64,000 nucleotides of DNA, from positions 1 to 64,000 of the forward strand of contig CAZDGU010000012.1 in assembly GCA_964505215.1 (NCBI GenBank), in the 5' to 3' direction. Positions 41,293 through 51,569 of this stretch are shown in pieces. The DNA comes from Gracilimonas sp964505215. GTDB lineage: Bacteria > Bacteroidota > Rhodothermia > Balneolales > Balneolaceae. How positions within the stretch are numbered: position 1 is the first letter of the stretch; each line of letters starts with the position of its first letter. A program made the position numbers and the translations under genes. The notes below the pieces were generated by a model, which did no database searches, was not told where the DNA came from, and worked only from the letters and a program-made list of their open reading frames with translations.

Positions 41293-43374
41293 ATGAAAAA
41301 TATGCGGCTTGGCTTAACTATTCTATTCATCTCATTTTTTGTTACCGGCTTGCAGGCGCAAGATTTGTTTGAACGTAAAACCGTTACGGTAAGTAATTTG
41401 GGTGTGTCGTTCACGAATGTAGGCACCATCGGTAATCCCACAATCAGTAATGTGCCTTCGGGGCCGCCCAGTTTAGAGTATCCCAAAAACTCGGGGAATG
41501 AACACCTGTTTGAAGCCGGAATTTGGCTGGGAGCTAAAGTAGGTGGTCAAACACGTGTGTCCACCTCAGCAGTTACGAACTCAGCAGGTTATAGAACAGG
41601 GGCAGCCGGCTTTGAGTTTACTGATAATGGCCTTCCCTTTAACGTGCGCTCTTCCTTCGAAAACTCTGAACATTATTCAACCATTGCAGTTAGCCAGGAA
41701 GATTTAATTACCGAATTTTCTGATAAAAAGAAGAGGGCGGGAAACGTGCCTATTTCAGGTCACGATAATCCGCTGTATGCAAATGTAGTTATGGAAAGCT
41801 ATAACTGGAGTTTCGGCTTTGCAGAAGCGCTCACCATTATTAAGTATGAAATTACCAATGATGGGCAGGACGACTGGAAAGACTTTTATTTCGGAATTTA
41901 CTCCGATATGGTGGTTCGAAATGTAAACACCACGCTGGAGGGCGGATCCAGCTTTTTTAATAAAGGCGGAATGGGATGGCTCGACAGCTTAAATGCGCTG
42001 TATGCTTTTGACCGTGCCTCGGCTGATGACAAGCAAAATACGTACTCGGCAACCGTTATTTTAGGGTCTGAGTATAGAGGTATGGAATTTCACCCCAGAA
42101 GAGCCGATGAGGTAACGGCTGCCGGTTACGATGTGCCTATGTTGCATCCAAACTTCTGGCTTTTTGGAAGTGGGGCGGGAGATTTCACGCGCCCTAACGA
42201 TGACTTAGAACGCTACGACAGAATGTCCACTCTCTGGCCGATTGAGCAGCATAGAAGCAGGCTCAGAGAAGATGGCACCAAAAATGCCGGAAATTTTCTG
42301 CAGCTGAATACATTAGGACCTTTCCCCGAAATTAAAGCCGGTGAAACGGTAACCTTGTATGTTTCCTTTGTGACGGCTTTTATGACAGAGAATTACATAA
42401 ATATAGATCCCTCATCAATTCCTGAGGGAGATGCCGATCAGCTGGATAATGAAGAGTCGCGCGGGAATTTAGTGGAAAACATTGGCTGGGCTTATCGCTT
42501 GTTTGACGGGCAGGAAAATCCGGACGGAAGCAGGGAGCGGTTTCTGGTGCCCGAGCCGCCTACTACGCCTAATATGAGGGTGGAGCTGGAGGCCGGTGCA
42601 GCTGTGGTTTATTGGGATGATGTGTCAGAGTCTTCGGTAGATCCGGTTACAGGAGTTGAAGATTTTGCAGGTTACAAGCTATACCGTACGCAGCTTGGTG
42701 ATGATATTAAAGGCAGTATCAGCTCGGGTGCAAAAGTACTGCGAGAGTGGGACCTGAAAGGAGATGGTATTGGTTTTGAAACCGGTTTTGATGAAGTGAA
42801 ATTAGATGAACCGGTAAGCTTTCCCGATGACCCCATAACCTACACCTACCGTTATGAAATATCGGGTATGCTGAGCGGCTGGCAATATTTATTTTCTGTT
42901 TCTGCATTTGATCAAGGGGATGAACGCACGCCGCCTTTAGAAACCAGCGTAAACGCCAACGCTGTGCGCGTATTTCCGGGAACGCCGGCTAACGAGAATT
43001 TTAGCAGCAATAAAAAAGAATATCAGGTAGGCGTATATCCCAATCCGTACAGAATAAATGCGGCCTGGGACGGAAGTACGCCATTCACCCGTAAAATGAT
43101 GTTTTACAATCTGCCCGAGCGTGCTGAAGTGAGAATATACACGCTGGCCGGAGAAATTGTAGCTAAGCTTGACCATGATGCCGCTACTTATTCCGGCGAC
43201 ATCCGATGGTTTAGGGATTTTAGCAGCGATAACCGACTGATGCCCGGCGGAGAACATGCATGGGATTTGTTGACCGAGTCGAACCAGAATTTAACCACCG
43301 GACTGTATTTATATACGGTTCACGATAAAAAAACAGGAGAGGTACAGCAGGGTAAATTTGCTGTTATTAAATAA
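41293..43374 (+). CDS. Secreted T9SS-type protein, unknown function
   Basis: A 693-residue secreted protein. The signal peptide (MKNMRLGLTILFISF to LQAQ) is followed by a long unrecognised region (about 30-420), a fibronectin type III-like part (VVYWDDVSESSVDP...FAGYKLYRTQ, about 435-560) and a C-terminal domain of YPNPYR...LTTGLYLYTVHD...GKFAVIK form, a type A T9SS sorting-signal-like ending. Such cargo is passed across the outer membrane and often anchored. It is first in the row of six co-oriented genes leading to the TonB receptor, with a candidate promoter upstream. Its own function is not known. Confidence 0.72.
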   Translation: MKNMRLGLTILFISFFVTGLQAQDLFERKTVTVSNLGVSFTNVGTIGNPTISNVPSGPPSLEYPKNSGNEHLFEAGIWLGAKVGGQTRVSTSAVTNSAGYRTGAAGFEFTDNGLPFNVRSSFENSEHYSTIAVSQEDLITEFSDKKKRAGNVPISGHDNPLYANVVMESYNWSFGFAEALTIIKYEITNDGQDDWKDFYFGIYSDMVVRNVNTTLEGGSSFFNKGGMGWLDSLNALYAFDRASADDKQNTYSATVILGSEYRGMEFHPRRADEVTAAGYDVPMLHPNFWLFGSGAGDFTRPNDDLERYDRMSTLWPIEQHRSRLREDGTKNAGNFLQLNTLGPFPEIKAGETVTLYVSFVTAFMTENYINIDPSSIPEGDADQLDNEESRGNLVENIGWAYRLFDGQENPDGSRERFLVPEPPTTPNMRVELEAGAAVVYWDDVSESSVDPVTGVEDFAGYKLYRTQLGDDIKGSISSGAKVLREWDLKGDGIGFETGFDEVKLDEPVSFPDDPITYTYRYEISGMLSGWQYLFSVSAFDQGDERTPPLETSVNANAVRVFPGTPANENFSSNKKEYQVGVYPNPYRINAAWDGSTPFTRKMMFYNLPERAEVRIYTLAGEIVAKLDHDAATYSGDIRWFRDFSSDNRLMPGGEHAWDLLTESNQNLTTGLYLYTVHDKKTGEVQQGKFAVIK

Positions 43375-43407
43375 TCTACTTCTTTAACTAAAACCAATCA
43401 TATATCT

Positions 43408-45930
43408 ATGAAACACTTATACATACTTTTGTCTTTTGTTGTAGTGTCTTTACTGTTTGCTGAGACGGCTTTTGCCCAGCAGGAAGTAACGATACGAGAA
43501 TTGAATACGTACCCGACAACGGTTACTGACCAATCAGACTTACCAAGCCACCCGCTGAATGGCCAAGAAGTAACCTTTGACGCCGTGGTAGTTGCCTATC
43601 CAAAAAACTCCGGCCTTGCAACGCCTGATAAAGGAGAGTTTGAAGCAGAACCCGGCCGAATTCACCTTTTTGTAACCGACGTGAATGCCATAAATGACGG
43701 CCGTGAGGGCATGTCTATGCAACTTGTGGTAGAGGGCGCCGAGCGAACTACGCTGGAATCGTTAGATCGCGGCGATGTAATTAGCATAGTTGGAAACCTG
43801 ACTTTTTATGGAGGAAGTGAGAGCCAGTTCAATGCTACAAATGTAACCTATTTGGGTGCAGTATCTATTCCGGGCAGTCCTTACACAAATTTAGCTCCGC
43901 TGTTAGAGCCTATGGAAATTGATCTTTCGCAAGTAAACCAGCCGTTAGGTGAAGGACATACCTGGGTTCCCGAAGCATACTCTAAATACATTCATACCTA
44001 CGTTAAGTTTACAGGGTTAGAGATTATTAACCGATTGGAAGGTGCTGATGGAAATCGACCTTGGTTCCAGATGTCGGATGGTAACACAGCGCTGCTAAGC
44101 ACCGATATCTCACTCAGATACCGTAACGACCGTGGTACCTATGCTTTCAAAGTAGAGACCGATCAGGGAAGTGGCACTCAAGACACGGTGTTGTCCTTAA
44201 ATTATAATTATCGCCGAATAGATGAAGAAGATCCAAATGCATTAGACGGCGTATTTAGCGCTCCGGCCCCCGGTTCTGTAGTAGATGTTTCCGGATTTTT
44301 AGTAATAGATGACTTTGATCCGGAAGGAACTGTTGATGCTGACCCTAATAACGTTACGTTCCGTATCGCTCCCTGGGAAGATGGCATTCGCTGGACGCAA
44401 GATGGAACGGACACTACTTACCGAATTACAACCGGAATTCCCAATGATCTTGAGGTTAGAGGTTATGCTCCAATCCTTGACCAGTTTACCGTTACGCCCG
44501 ACTCCGGCGTAAGCAGCACGGATGACGTAACAGTTAGCGTGGATGTGCTAAAAGCAGAAAATGACTACACGGTTAAAAATGTAGATATTATTTACTCTAC
44601 TTATGCCTATACCGAAGATGCCGGTACGGTTGATACCGTTGCTATGACAGGCTCCGGTACTACTTATACCCATACGTTTAGAAGCCTGCCTGAGTTTACT
44701 AACGTAGAATTTGAAGTAGTTGCCTATACAGAAACTCCTGACGGTGTTTTAACCCGCGCAAGGCAAAGCGGAAGTTATCAGGTAGTGAGCTCTACGCAGA
44801 CTGCGCCGGTAGTTTTCTCACCCACTGCAGACGCAACCTACGAAAATAGCGTGATGGTAGAGTTAAGCTCAAACACCCCGGATGCCGCTATTTATTACAC
44901 CTTAGATGGTTCTGATCCGGTTGCGGGCACTTCAGCTGAATATACCACTCCGCTAACGCTTACTGAAAATACCACGATAAAAGCCATTGCGACTGTTACC
45001 GGAATGAGCGACAGCCCTGTCAATACCCGCAATTATGTAGTAGCTCAGGCTGCTATTGAAACGGCTACTTTAGCAGGAATAAGAGCAGGTACTGCAGGAG
45101 ATGTTCATCAGTACACCGGAGAAGCTGTAGTTACCTTTGCCCGTCCTTCTAACGGCAGAAATCAGAAATTCCTGATGGATGCATCCGGAGGCCTTCTGAT
45201 TGATGATTATGATGGAATTATAACTTCCACCTATGAAATTGGTGACGTTATGAGCGGTGTAACTGGTGAAGTGAGTGTGTACAATGGTCTTACACAGTTT
45301 TTACCTTCTATAGATCCCGGCGCTCCCACAAAAACAGCGGAAGTAACCCCGGTTAAGCTAACACTCGCGGAATTAGATATTTCTCAGCACGAGTCTATGC
45401 TGGTAGAAATTGAAGGCGTATCTTTTGAAGAAACCGGTACGTTTACTGCAAGTGAAAACTACTCGCTAACCGATGCCTCTCTAAGTGGCGGCACAACCGT
45501 TGCATTCCGTACTAACTTTGGCGAAGCCGATTATATTGGCGAAGCCATTCCGGAAGGCTCCTTTAAGCTTACCGCGCTGGTTGGCAGATATTACAGCACG
45601 CTGCAATTAACAGCGCGCAATAAAGCGGATATGGAAATGGGTGTTTCTAACGAGCTGGAAAGCCCGGAAGAGTTTGCGCTGCTGCAAAACTATCCCAACC
45701 CGTTTAACCCAACTACCACCATAAAATACTCCGTAGCCGACGTTGCCAACGTGAAGCTGCAGGTATTTGATATACTGGGCAGAAACGTAGCAACCCTGGT
45801 TAACGATGTGAAAACCCCCGGTGCTTATACCGTTAACTTTAACGCGGCCAGTTTAAGTAGCGGTACCTACTTCTACCGAATTGAAGCCGGTGATTTTACT
45901 TCCATCAGAAAAATGATGCTGATTAAGTAA
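43408..45930 (+). CDS. Secreted T9SS cargo with CHB_HEX_C-like domain
   Basis: An 840-residue exported protein (signal peptide to AETAFAQQ). Two regions resemble OB-type beta domains found in secreted nuclease-like proteins (about 40-140, 180-280 and again near 560-700). A chitobiase/hexosaminidase C-terminal-like repeat lies at about 470-550 (AIYYTLDGSDPVAG, ITIKAIA-like end). The last 80 residues are a textbook T9SS type A domain: LLQNYPNPFNPTTTIKYSV to SGTYFYRIEAGDFTSIRKM. Extracellular enzyme or binding protein; no catalytic residues were identified. A hairpin after the stop separates it from the next gene. Confidence 0.82.
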   Translation: MKHLYILLSFVVVSLLFAETAFAQQEVTIRELNTYPTTVTDQSDLPSHPLNGQEVTFDAVVVAYPKNSGLATPDKGEFEAEPGRIHLFVTDVNAINDGREGMSMQLVVEGAERTTLESLDRGDVISIVGNLTFYGGSESQFNATNVTYLGAVSIPGSPYTNLAPLLEPMEIDLSQVNQPLGEGHTWVPEAYSKYIHTYVKFTGLEIINRLEGADGNRPWFQMSDGNTALLSTDISLRYRNDRGTYAFKVETDQGSGTQDTVLSLNYNYRRIDEEDPNALDGVFSAPAPGSVVDVSGFLVIDDFDPEGTVDADPNNVTFRIAPWEDGIRWTQDGTDTTYRITTGIPNDLEVRGYAPILDQFTVTPDSGVSSTDDVTVSVDVLKAENDYTVKNVDIIYSTYAYTEDAGTVDTVAMTGSGTTYTHTFRSLPEFTNVEFEVVAYTETPDGVLTRARQSGSYQVVSSTQTAPVVFSPTADATYENSVMVELSSNTPDAAIYYTLDGSDPVAGTSAEYTTPLTLTENTTIKAIATVTGMSDSPVNTRNYVVAQAAIETATLAGIRAGTAGDVHQYTGEAVVTFARPSNGRNQKFLMDASGGLLIDDYDGIITSTYEIGDVMSGVTGEVSVYNGLTQFLPSIDPGAPTKTAEVTPVKLTLAELDISQHESMLVEIEGVSFEETGTFTASENYSLTDASLSGGTTVAFRTNFGEADYIGEAIPEGSFKLTALVGRYYSTLQLTARNKADMEMGVSNELESPEEFALLQNYPNPFNPTTTIKYSVADVANVKLQVFDILGRNVATLVNDVKTPGAYTVNFNAASLSSGTYFYRIEAGDFTSIRKMMLIK

Positions 45931-45953
45931 AATGTCATAATCTGTATAATTAA

Positions 45954-45998
45954 ATGAGAGGTGAGCTCCGGCTCACTTCTCATCTTTTATTTATTTCA
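45954..45998 (+). terminator. Hairpin terminator or attenuator inside the cluster
   Basis: ATGAGAGGTGAGC-TCCG-GCTCACTTCTCAT (45954-45983) forms a 13-bp stem with one G-T pair and a 4-nt loop, followed by a T-rich tract. It lies between the T9SS cargo gene and the lipoprotein gene, so it could reduce transcription into the downstream four genes rather than end it. It also covers the first in-frame ATG, which supports the later start at 46002. Confidence 0.65.
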
Positions 45999-46001
45999 AA
46001 C

Positions 46002-47591
46002 ATGCGCCTACTCCTACTTTCATTACTTATTCTTTTAAACTTCCTGGTGGCTTCCTGCGATAGCGGACTACAAGGAAATTTAAATGAAAACATTCCCCCA
46101 ACCACTTCATTAACTCTGAACGAAATAAACCTTCCGGAAGGAGAGAGGTTGGTGAGTCAGGTAAATATTTCCTGGTGGGGTGATGACCCCGATGGCTTTA
46201 TTGCCGGTTATGAATTTTTTATGGGAGATCCGGATACGGTTTCGGATAATGACTGGGTATTTACCCAAAAAACGGACAGCACCTTTATACTGCCCATACC
46301 TGAGGGTGAAATTGATGCCGATGTGCAATTTACCGTACGCGCCATTGATAACGATGATGCCCGGGATGAAGACCCGCCATCACTTATTTTTCCTATTCGA
46401 AATACAAAACCTGAAATTCGGTTTAACTTCAACGAAACTCCGCCGGATACTACCTACCGCATAGCCAGCTTTGGCTTCACCCCATCTGACCCGGATGGTG
46501 ATGCCAACTTAAACAGAATGGAAATTGCGCTGAACGATACCAGCAGCGAAGACAGCTGGCAGCCGCTTTCTTTGGAGGTGTCTTTAATCACCCTGAAGAT
46601 AAATGATGCCGCGCCCACGCCGTATGCCGATGTACTGGTTGGGCGAAGTGCGGTAGAATCTGATATAAGCTTTGATAATGTGATTCCGGATGGGGAAAAC
46701 ACACTTTATGTTAGAGCCATAGATAATGCAGCTGAAACTAGCGATGTGATTACCAAAACCTGGTACGTGAAAAAGCAGACATCCAATATTCTATTTTTGA
46801 ATGATTATTGGGGGGCCGAGAATACAAGTACCACCAATGACAGGCGAGATTTACACTTGAGTCTTTTAAGAAGCGACAGTGTAAACATAACCAACGTAGA
46901 TTATATAGATATTTCAGACGGCAGGGTAGTGGGCGGATCCAGAGTTCAGCTTTCTTCTGCTTTCCATCACCGTAGTTTAGCTGCTCCTACTTTAAACCTG
47001 ATGTTTGCCCAGTGGGATTACATTTACTGGATTTCAGACGACTTGAACCGGAACATCGGTTATGCCCAGCAGATGACCACCGACTTCTTTGACCAAGGCG
47101 GTAAAATGTTTATTAACATTCCCATTAAGTATTTAGCTGATCGTCATCCACTACTTCAGTTTTTACCGTTTAAAGGGGTGCAGCAGGCTTCCTATCCCCA
47201 ACCTAACCGAAGCCCGCAATTTATGATAGGGCAATGTTCGGAAGTCACAGCCACCAACGATATTAGCTATACCCCCTATTTACGGTTTAGGAATGTCCAG
47301 TTTCCAACCAATTCTATCATTCCCTTCGACAATTCCATTAAGCTTTTTGAAGCCGATTACAATTTGTTTTTACGCAATCCAAATGAAAGTACCGGTTACG
47401 AAGGCGATGAGCTTATCGCAGCCATGAACAACAACGAATCCATATTGTATTTTGGCTTTGATCTGAATGAGTTTACCCGAGATGGTATCACACCCGTTTG
47501 CAAAGATGAGAATGGAGACGAATACCCCGCAAGTGACCTTGAAGGACTGATGAAATTTTTGATTAAAGACACATTAGGTTTTGAACAATGA
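46002..47591 (+). CDS. Large lipoprotein of the TonB/T9SS cluster, unknown function
   Basis: A 529-residue lipoprotein from the ATG at 46002, which gives MRLLLLSLLILLNFLVASC with Cys19 as the lipidated residue. An ATG 48 bp upstream lies in a hairpin and is rejected. The N-terminal half has two Ig/fibronectin-type domains (ISWWGDDPDGFIAGYEF, FTPSDPDGDANLNRMEIALN). The second half (from about ILFLNDYWGAENTSTTNDR) has an unrecognised alpha/beta region with WDYIYWISDDLNR. It overlaps the TonB receptor gene by 4 bp, so a joint function at the outer membrane is likely. Confidence 0.7.
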   Translation: MRLLLLSLLILLNFLVASCDSGLQGNLNENIPPTTSLTLNEINLPEGERLVSQVNISWWGDDPDGFIAGYEFFMGDPDTVSDNDWVFTQKTDSTFILPIPEGEIDADVQFTVRAIDNDDARDEDPPSLIFPIRNTKPEIRFNFNETPPDTTYRIASFGFTPSDPDGDANLNRMEIALNDTSSEDSWQPLSLEVSLITLKINDAAPTPYADVLVGRSAVESDISFDNVIPDGENTLYVRAIDNAAETSDVITKTWYVKKQTSNILFLNDYWGAENTSTTNDRRDLHLSLLRSDSVNITNVDYIDISDGRVVGGSRVQLSSAFHHRSLAAPTLNLMFAQWDYIYWISDDLNRNIGYAQQMTTDFFDQGGKMFINIPIKYLADRHPLLQFLPFKGVQQASYPQPNRSPQFMIGQCSEVTATNDISYTPYLRFRNVQFPTNSIIPFDNSIKLFEADYNLFLRNPNESTGYEGDELIAAMNNNESILYFGFDLNEFTRDGITPVCKDENGDEYPASDLEGLMKFLIKDTLGFEQ

Positions 47592-50527
47592 TATATTTTA
47601 AAAAAGCCTGTTTAGCATTATTCGTAACCCTTGCTGTTGGCACTTCAGCGCTATTTGCTCAGGATACCGGCTCGCTTTCGGGGGTGGTAACAGATAAGGA
47701 TGATAAAAGCCCGCTTATTGGGGTAAACGTAATTATACGGGGAACCTCTTTCGGGACGGCTACCAACCTGGATGGCGAATATACCGTAAATAAAATACGT
47801 CCCGGAGAATATGATATTGAGTTCCGCTATGTAGGCTACGAGCGTATTTTGGTAACCGGCATAAACATTAAAGCCGGCGAAACCACCGACTTAGATGTGG
47901 AGATGGGCATGCAAGCCATTTCCTCTGACGAAGAAGTAACTGTGATAGGTGAAAAGCCCATTTTTGATGTGGAGCAGTCTTCCACCTCAACCCGTGTAAG
48001 CCGCGAGCAAATAGAAGCGGCTCCGGTGCAAAAAGTAGAAGATATTGTGGGAAGCACGGCAGGTGTTGTAAAAGACCCAACCGGGCTGTATATACGAGGC
48101 GGCCGTGCCAACGAAACCGGTTATGTGGTAGATGGTGTTTCGGCACAGGATCCGCTGGCAGGAACGGGCTTTGGGTTAGATTTGGGAGCAAATGCTTACT
48201 CCAATGTAGAAGTAACCACCGGCGGGGTTGATGTAGAACACGGAAACTTAACCTCCGGTGTGGTTTCGGTACAAACCCGAGATGGAGGAGATAAGTATAG
48301 CGGAAGTTTTGCCCACAAGCGTGATAACCCCGGAAGAATGACCGCCGCAGATGCCAACTTTTTCTCTGACACGTATGAACTGTCGCTGGGCGGCCCTATG
48401 CCCATTACCAAAAATCTGCTTCCTGCATTAGGAATCAACATTCCCGGAAATTTGTATTTTTATATGACCGGGCAGGCTGCTTTCTCGAACGAGTTCACTA
48501 AAAACAGCGCCGATCAGGTAAAAACCTCTTTAATTGACGATACGTTTTGGTCGCCCCGGCAAGATAACCGCTGGAATGGCATGTTTAAGCTGACCTACAA
48601 AATTAAGCCGGGCATGAGGCTTGAAGGTGCTTATCAGCGTTCGTTAACCGTGAACCAGAATACGCGAATGCTCCAGATTATTGGAGATAATGCGCAAATT
48701 CGCCCGGGTTATCAGTTCTTTTTTGAGCAAAATTTAGACAACGCAAACACTTACGCCCACGACAGTAAGCTGGCCTACATAAAATGGACGCACGCGCTTT
48801 CCGGAAAGTCTTATTACGATGTGCAGTTCAGCCGTTTATTCACGCGCCTGCGGGCAGATGCCAACGGCCGGAACTGGAGGCCTGCCTCGGTAGATGGGGA
48901 GTTTGATGCGGGCAGTATAGTCACCTATCCTGTTACTCCTTTTGAGGGCGGCGATGATTTTACATACGTACTTCCCGGCCCGGGCTTGGCTAACAACGGG
49001 GGAATTGCCTCCCTTTGGCACGACCACTTTGCAGAAGAATATACCCTTCGCTCCAACTTCACCACCTTTTTTGCATCCGAAACCAACCGATTGCGATTAG
49101 GCCTGGAAATGAAGTTCATGGAATATCAGTGGATTGATATTACGCGCCCATGGGTAGGAGCTCCCATTCAAATTGAAGACGGTTCGTTTGCAGAAAGTTC
49201 ACGCCTTGGCGCCAGTTCGGATATCTGGAACGTGAGTCCGTCGCGCGGTGCTATTTACCTGAGCGATCAAATTCGCTATCAGGGACTGATTGCAAACCTG
49301 GGGCTTCGGTATGAGTACTGGTTCCCCGGCGGCTATGTAGATAAATACGTAGATGATCCGCTTGCACCCATTCCAAACTCGGTGCGCGAGCAGTACAAAG
49401 AAGATACCTACAGTTTATTTGGCAACCGTTTCAAAATGCGTTTGCTGCCTCGTATAAACGTCTCGTTCCCGGTTCGCGAAAATATGGTGATGTATTTCAA
49501 CTACAGCCACAAAACGAAACTTCCTCACCCCACGTACATTTATGCAGGGTTGAACCCATACTATCAGGATCGATCTTTCCTATCCGATCTGGGTAACCCA
49601 AACTTAAATCCTGAAGTGGATATTTCTTATGAGCTTGGTTTCAGATATCAGCTCAGCTCAAACGATGCTTTAAATATAAATGCGTTTTGGAGTGATAAGT
49701 ATGACTTTATTACTGCCGAGCGAATTATTGTACCCGATGCTTCCGGCCGGGAAACCGAGCGCACGTTTAGAGTAAACGGAGATTTTGCCCGGGTGCGAGG
49801 TTTGGAAGTTACCTACATAAAAAGATACAGCCACTTTTTGCAGGGTAATTTAAGTGCTACTTATTCGCGTGCAGAAGGGTTGAGTTCTACCTCAAACGAT
49901 GCGCTGACCGACATTATATCCGGCGGACAGGATATTGGAAATAACATTGAAACTCCGCTGGCCTGGGACCGCCCGTTTGACATAAAAGGAAGCCTGATTT
50001 TTACCTGGGACCGAGACCGTGGCCTGTTCGATACAGGTGCTCTGAATAATATTCGGGCCTACCTTTCCGGTACATACAGAAGCGGACAGCGCTACACACC
50101 CATGATCTACAAAGGGCAGGAAAGAAATCCGGTTACCGGGGTTGAAGACTGGCGTCCTATTTATGAGCGAAATCCGGATCCCAACAAAAGGTATTCTGAA
50201 ATAGGCGAGCCCTGGATGATGTTTGACCTGACCTTCCAAAAATGGTTTGAAGTTAAAGGAACGCGCATAGAAGCTTCTCTTGAAATCACCAACTTATTTA
50301 ACAATAAAAACCCGGCCATTATAAATCCCGTAACCGGTAAAGGATACAAAAGCAGTTATCCGGCCGACCCAACAACATTAAGAGGGAATTCGGCTTACGA
50401 TGTGCCGTCAAATGTGAGAGATCCCCGCTATAGAGACCCTCGCGATAACAACGTTCCGGCCTACTTAAATCCTGCAAACTATCTTGAGCAGCGACACATT
50501 ATGTTTGGTTTAGCCATTAATTTCTGA
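47588..50527 (+). CDS. TonB-dependent receptor
   Basis: A 979-residue outer-membrane receptor. The signal peptide ends at SALFAQ. A CarboxypepD_reg-like domain follows (about 28-110: GSLSGVVTDKDDKSPLIGVN, NLDGEYTVNKIRPGEY). The plug contains LYIRGGRANETGYVVDGVSA and the remainder is a 22-stranded-type barrel ending in MFGLAINF, an aromatic barrel-insertion signal. Such receptors import a ligand using TonB energy. The ligand is unknown. The gene sits between a lipoprotein (4-bp overlap) and a PorV/Q-like gene (10-bp gap). Confidence 0.9.
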   Translation: MIYFKKACLALFVTLAVGTSALFAQDTGSLSGVVTDKDDKSPLIGVNVIIRGTSFGTATNLDGEYTVNKIRPGEYDIEFRYVGYERILVTGINIKAGETTDLDVEMGMQAISSDEEVTVIGEKPIFDVEQSSTSTRVSREQIEAAPVQKVEDIVGSTAGVVKDPTGLYIRGGRANETGYVVDGVSAQDPLAGTGFGLDLGANAYSNVEVTTGGVDVEHGNLTSGVVSVQTRDGGDKYSGSFAHKRDNPGRMTAADANFFSDTYELSLGGPMPITKNLLPALGINIPGNLYFYMTGQAAFSNEFTKNSADQVKTSLIDDTFWSPRQDNRWNGMFKLTYKIKPGMRLEGAYQRSLTVNQNTRMLQIIGDNAQIRPGYQFFFEQNLDNANTYAHDSKLAYIKWTHALSGKSYYDVQFSRLFTRLRADANGRNWRPASVDGEFDAGSIVTYPVTPFEGGDDFTYVLPGPGLANNGGIASLWHDHFAEEYTLRSNFTTFFASETNRLRLGLEMKFMEYQWIDITRPWVGAPIQIEDGSFAESSRLGASSDIWNVSPSRGAIYLSDQIRYQGLIANLGLRYEYWFPGGYVDKYVDDPLAPIPNSVREQYKEDTYSLFGNRFKMRLLPRINVSFPVRENMVMYFNYSHKTKLPHPTYIYAGLNPYYQDRSFLSDLGNPNLNPEVDISYELGFRYQLSSNDALNINAFWSDKYDFITAERIIVPDASGRETERTFRVNGDFARVRGLEVTYIKRYSHFLQGNLSATYSRAEGLSSTSNDALTDIISGGQDIGNNIETPLAWDRPFDIKGSLIFTWDRDRGLFDTGALNNIRAYLSGTYRSGQRYTPMIYKGQERNPVTGVEDWRPIYERNPDPNKRYSEIGEPWMMFDLTFQKWFEVKGTRIEASLEITNLFNNKNPAIINPVTGKGYKSSYPADPTTLRGNSAYDVPSNVRDPRYRDPRDNNVPAYLNPANYLEQRHIMFGLAINF

Positions 50528-50537
50528 GCGATATAAC

Positions 50538-51569
50538 ATGCAGTTAAACAACAATATTATTAAGACGTTTTTTAAAAAAGTACTTCCAATAGCAGTAATC
50601 TTAATGGTTGGCTTACCACAATTAGGCGCAGCTCAGGGAGGTATATTTCCAAGCCTGGGCGGTTCGCGTACCGGTACATCGGGTTTTCAGTTTTTGAAAA
50701 TTAATGTAGATGCGCGCTCATCGGCCATGGCGGGGTCAAACGTGGCGGATGCAAAAGACGGTTCAGCCCTTTACTTTAACCCTGCACTGGCTGCGCAAAT
50801 GAATACCTCTCAGGTATATTTAGCACACACCGCCTATTTTGCCGACATCTCTCACAACTATGCCAGCTATACTCACCGAACCGGAGAGTTTGCCTTTGGC
50901 GGCTCGCTGATGTATCTGGATTCCGGAGAAATGGACGAAACCAACGAATTTAACCCTTTTGGAACCGGCCGTACATTCCGGGCCGTAAACATGGCAGCGG
51001 GAATCTCCTTTGCCCAGCAGCTTTCGGAGCTGTTCAGTTACGGAATCACCGCAAAATATATTGAAGAGAAAATTGAGGAAGTGCAGCTGCAATCGGTAGT
51101 CTTCGATCTTGGCTTTTACTACGAAGTGGGTGAAACCGGCCTTCGATTTGCCGTTGGGTTGAATAACTTCGGTTTAGATGCCACGCCATCGGGCGAAACT
51201 ACTCGCCAAACTCAAAACGGCTTGGTTACAGAAAAAGATTTTGAAGACGTTTCGGCTCCGTCCCTGTTCCAAATTGGAGCTGCCTACGATGCCTACGAAA
51301 ACGAAAACATTAAAGTATTAGTAACCGGCCAGTTAACCAATCCCAGCGATAACGCAGAGCGCTTTAGTCTGGGTTCAGAACTGATTTACCTGGACCGCTT
51401 TTTTGTACGAACAGGATATGAATTTGGCGTAGATGAGGCAAAGTTGCCCTCTGCCGGAATCGGTGTGTTAATTCCGCTTTTAGGAAATAACGTAGCCATA
51501 GACTACGGATTTTCAACCAGAGAAAGATTGGGAAGCCTTCACCGTTTTGCATTAAAGTTTAATTTATGA
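50538..51569 (+). CDS. PorV/PorQ-family outer-membrane protein
   Basis: A 343-residue FadL-like barrel protein. The signal peptide (to about GAAQG) precedes GTSGFQFLKINVDARSSAMA and GSALYFNPALAAQ, the hallmark opening of the PorV/PorQ (UPF0164) family. Strands continue to the aromatic end HRFALKFNL. PorV carries T9SS cargo from the translocon to the attachment complex. Its place in an operon with T9SS cargo and a TonB receptor suggests a dedicated partner. Whether this is the housekeeping PorV or a specialised paralogue cannot be told. Confidence 0.87.
   Translation: MQLNNNIIKTFFKKVLPIAVILMVGLPQLGAAQGGIFPSLGGSRTGTSGFQFLKINVDARSSAMAGSNVADAKDGSALYFNPALAAQMNTSQVYLAHTAYFADISHNYASYTHRTGEFAFGGSLMYLDSGEMDETNEFNPFGTGRTFRAVNMAAGISFAQQLSELFSYGITAKYIEEKIEEVQLQSVVFDLGFYYEVGETGLRFAVGLNNFGLDATPSGETTRQTQNGLVTEKDFEDVSAPSLFQIGAAYDAYENENIKVLVTGQLTNPSDNAERFSLGSELIYLDRFFVRTGYEFGVDEAKLPSAGIGVLIPLLGNNVAIDYGFSTRERLGSLHRFALKFNL

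Noticed and set aside
45954..46001. Start of the large lipoprotein gene at 45954
   Set aside because: That ATG lies within the hairpin stem and would put 16 extra residues before a perfect lipoprotein signal that starts at 46002.
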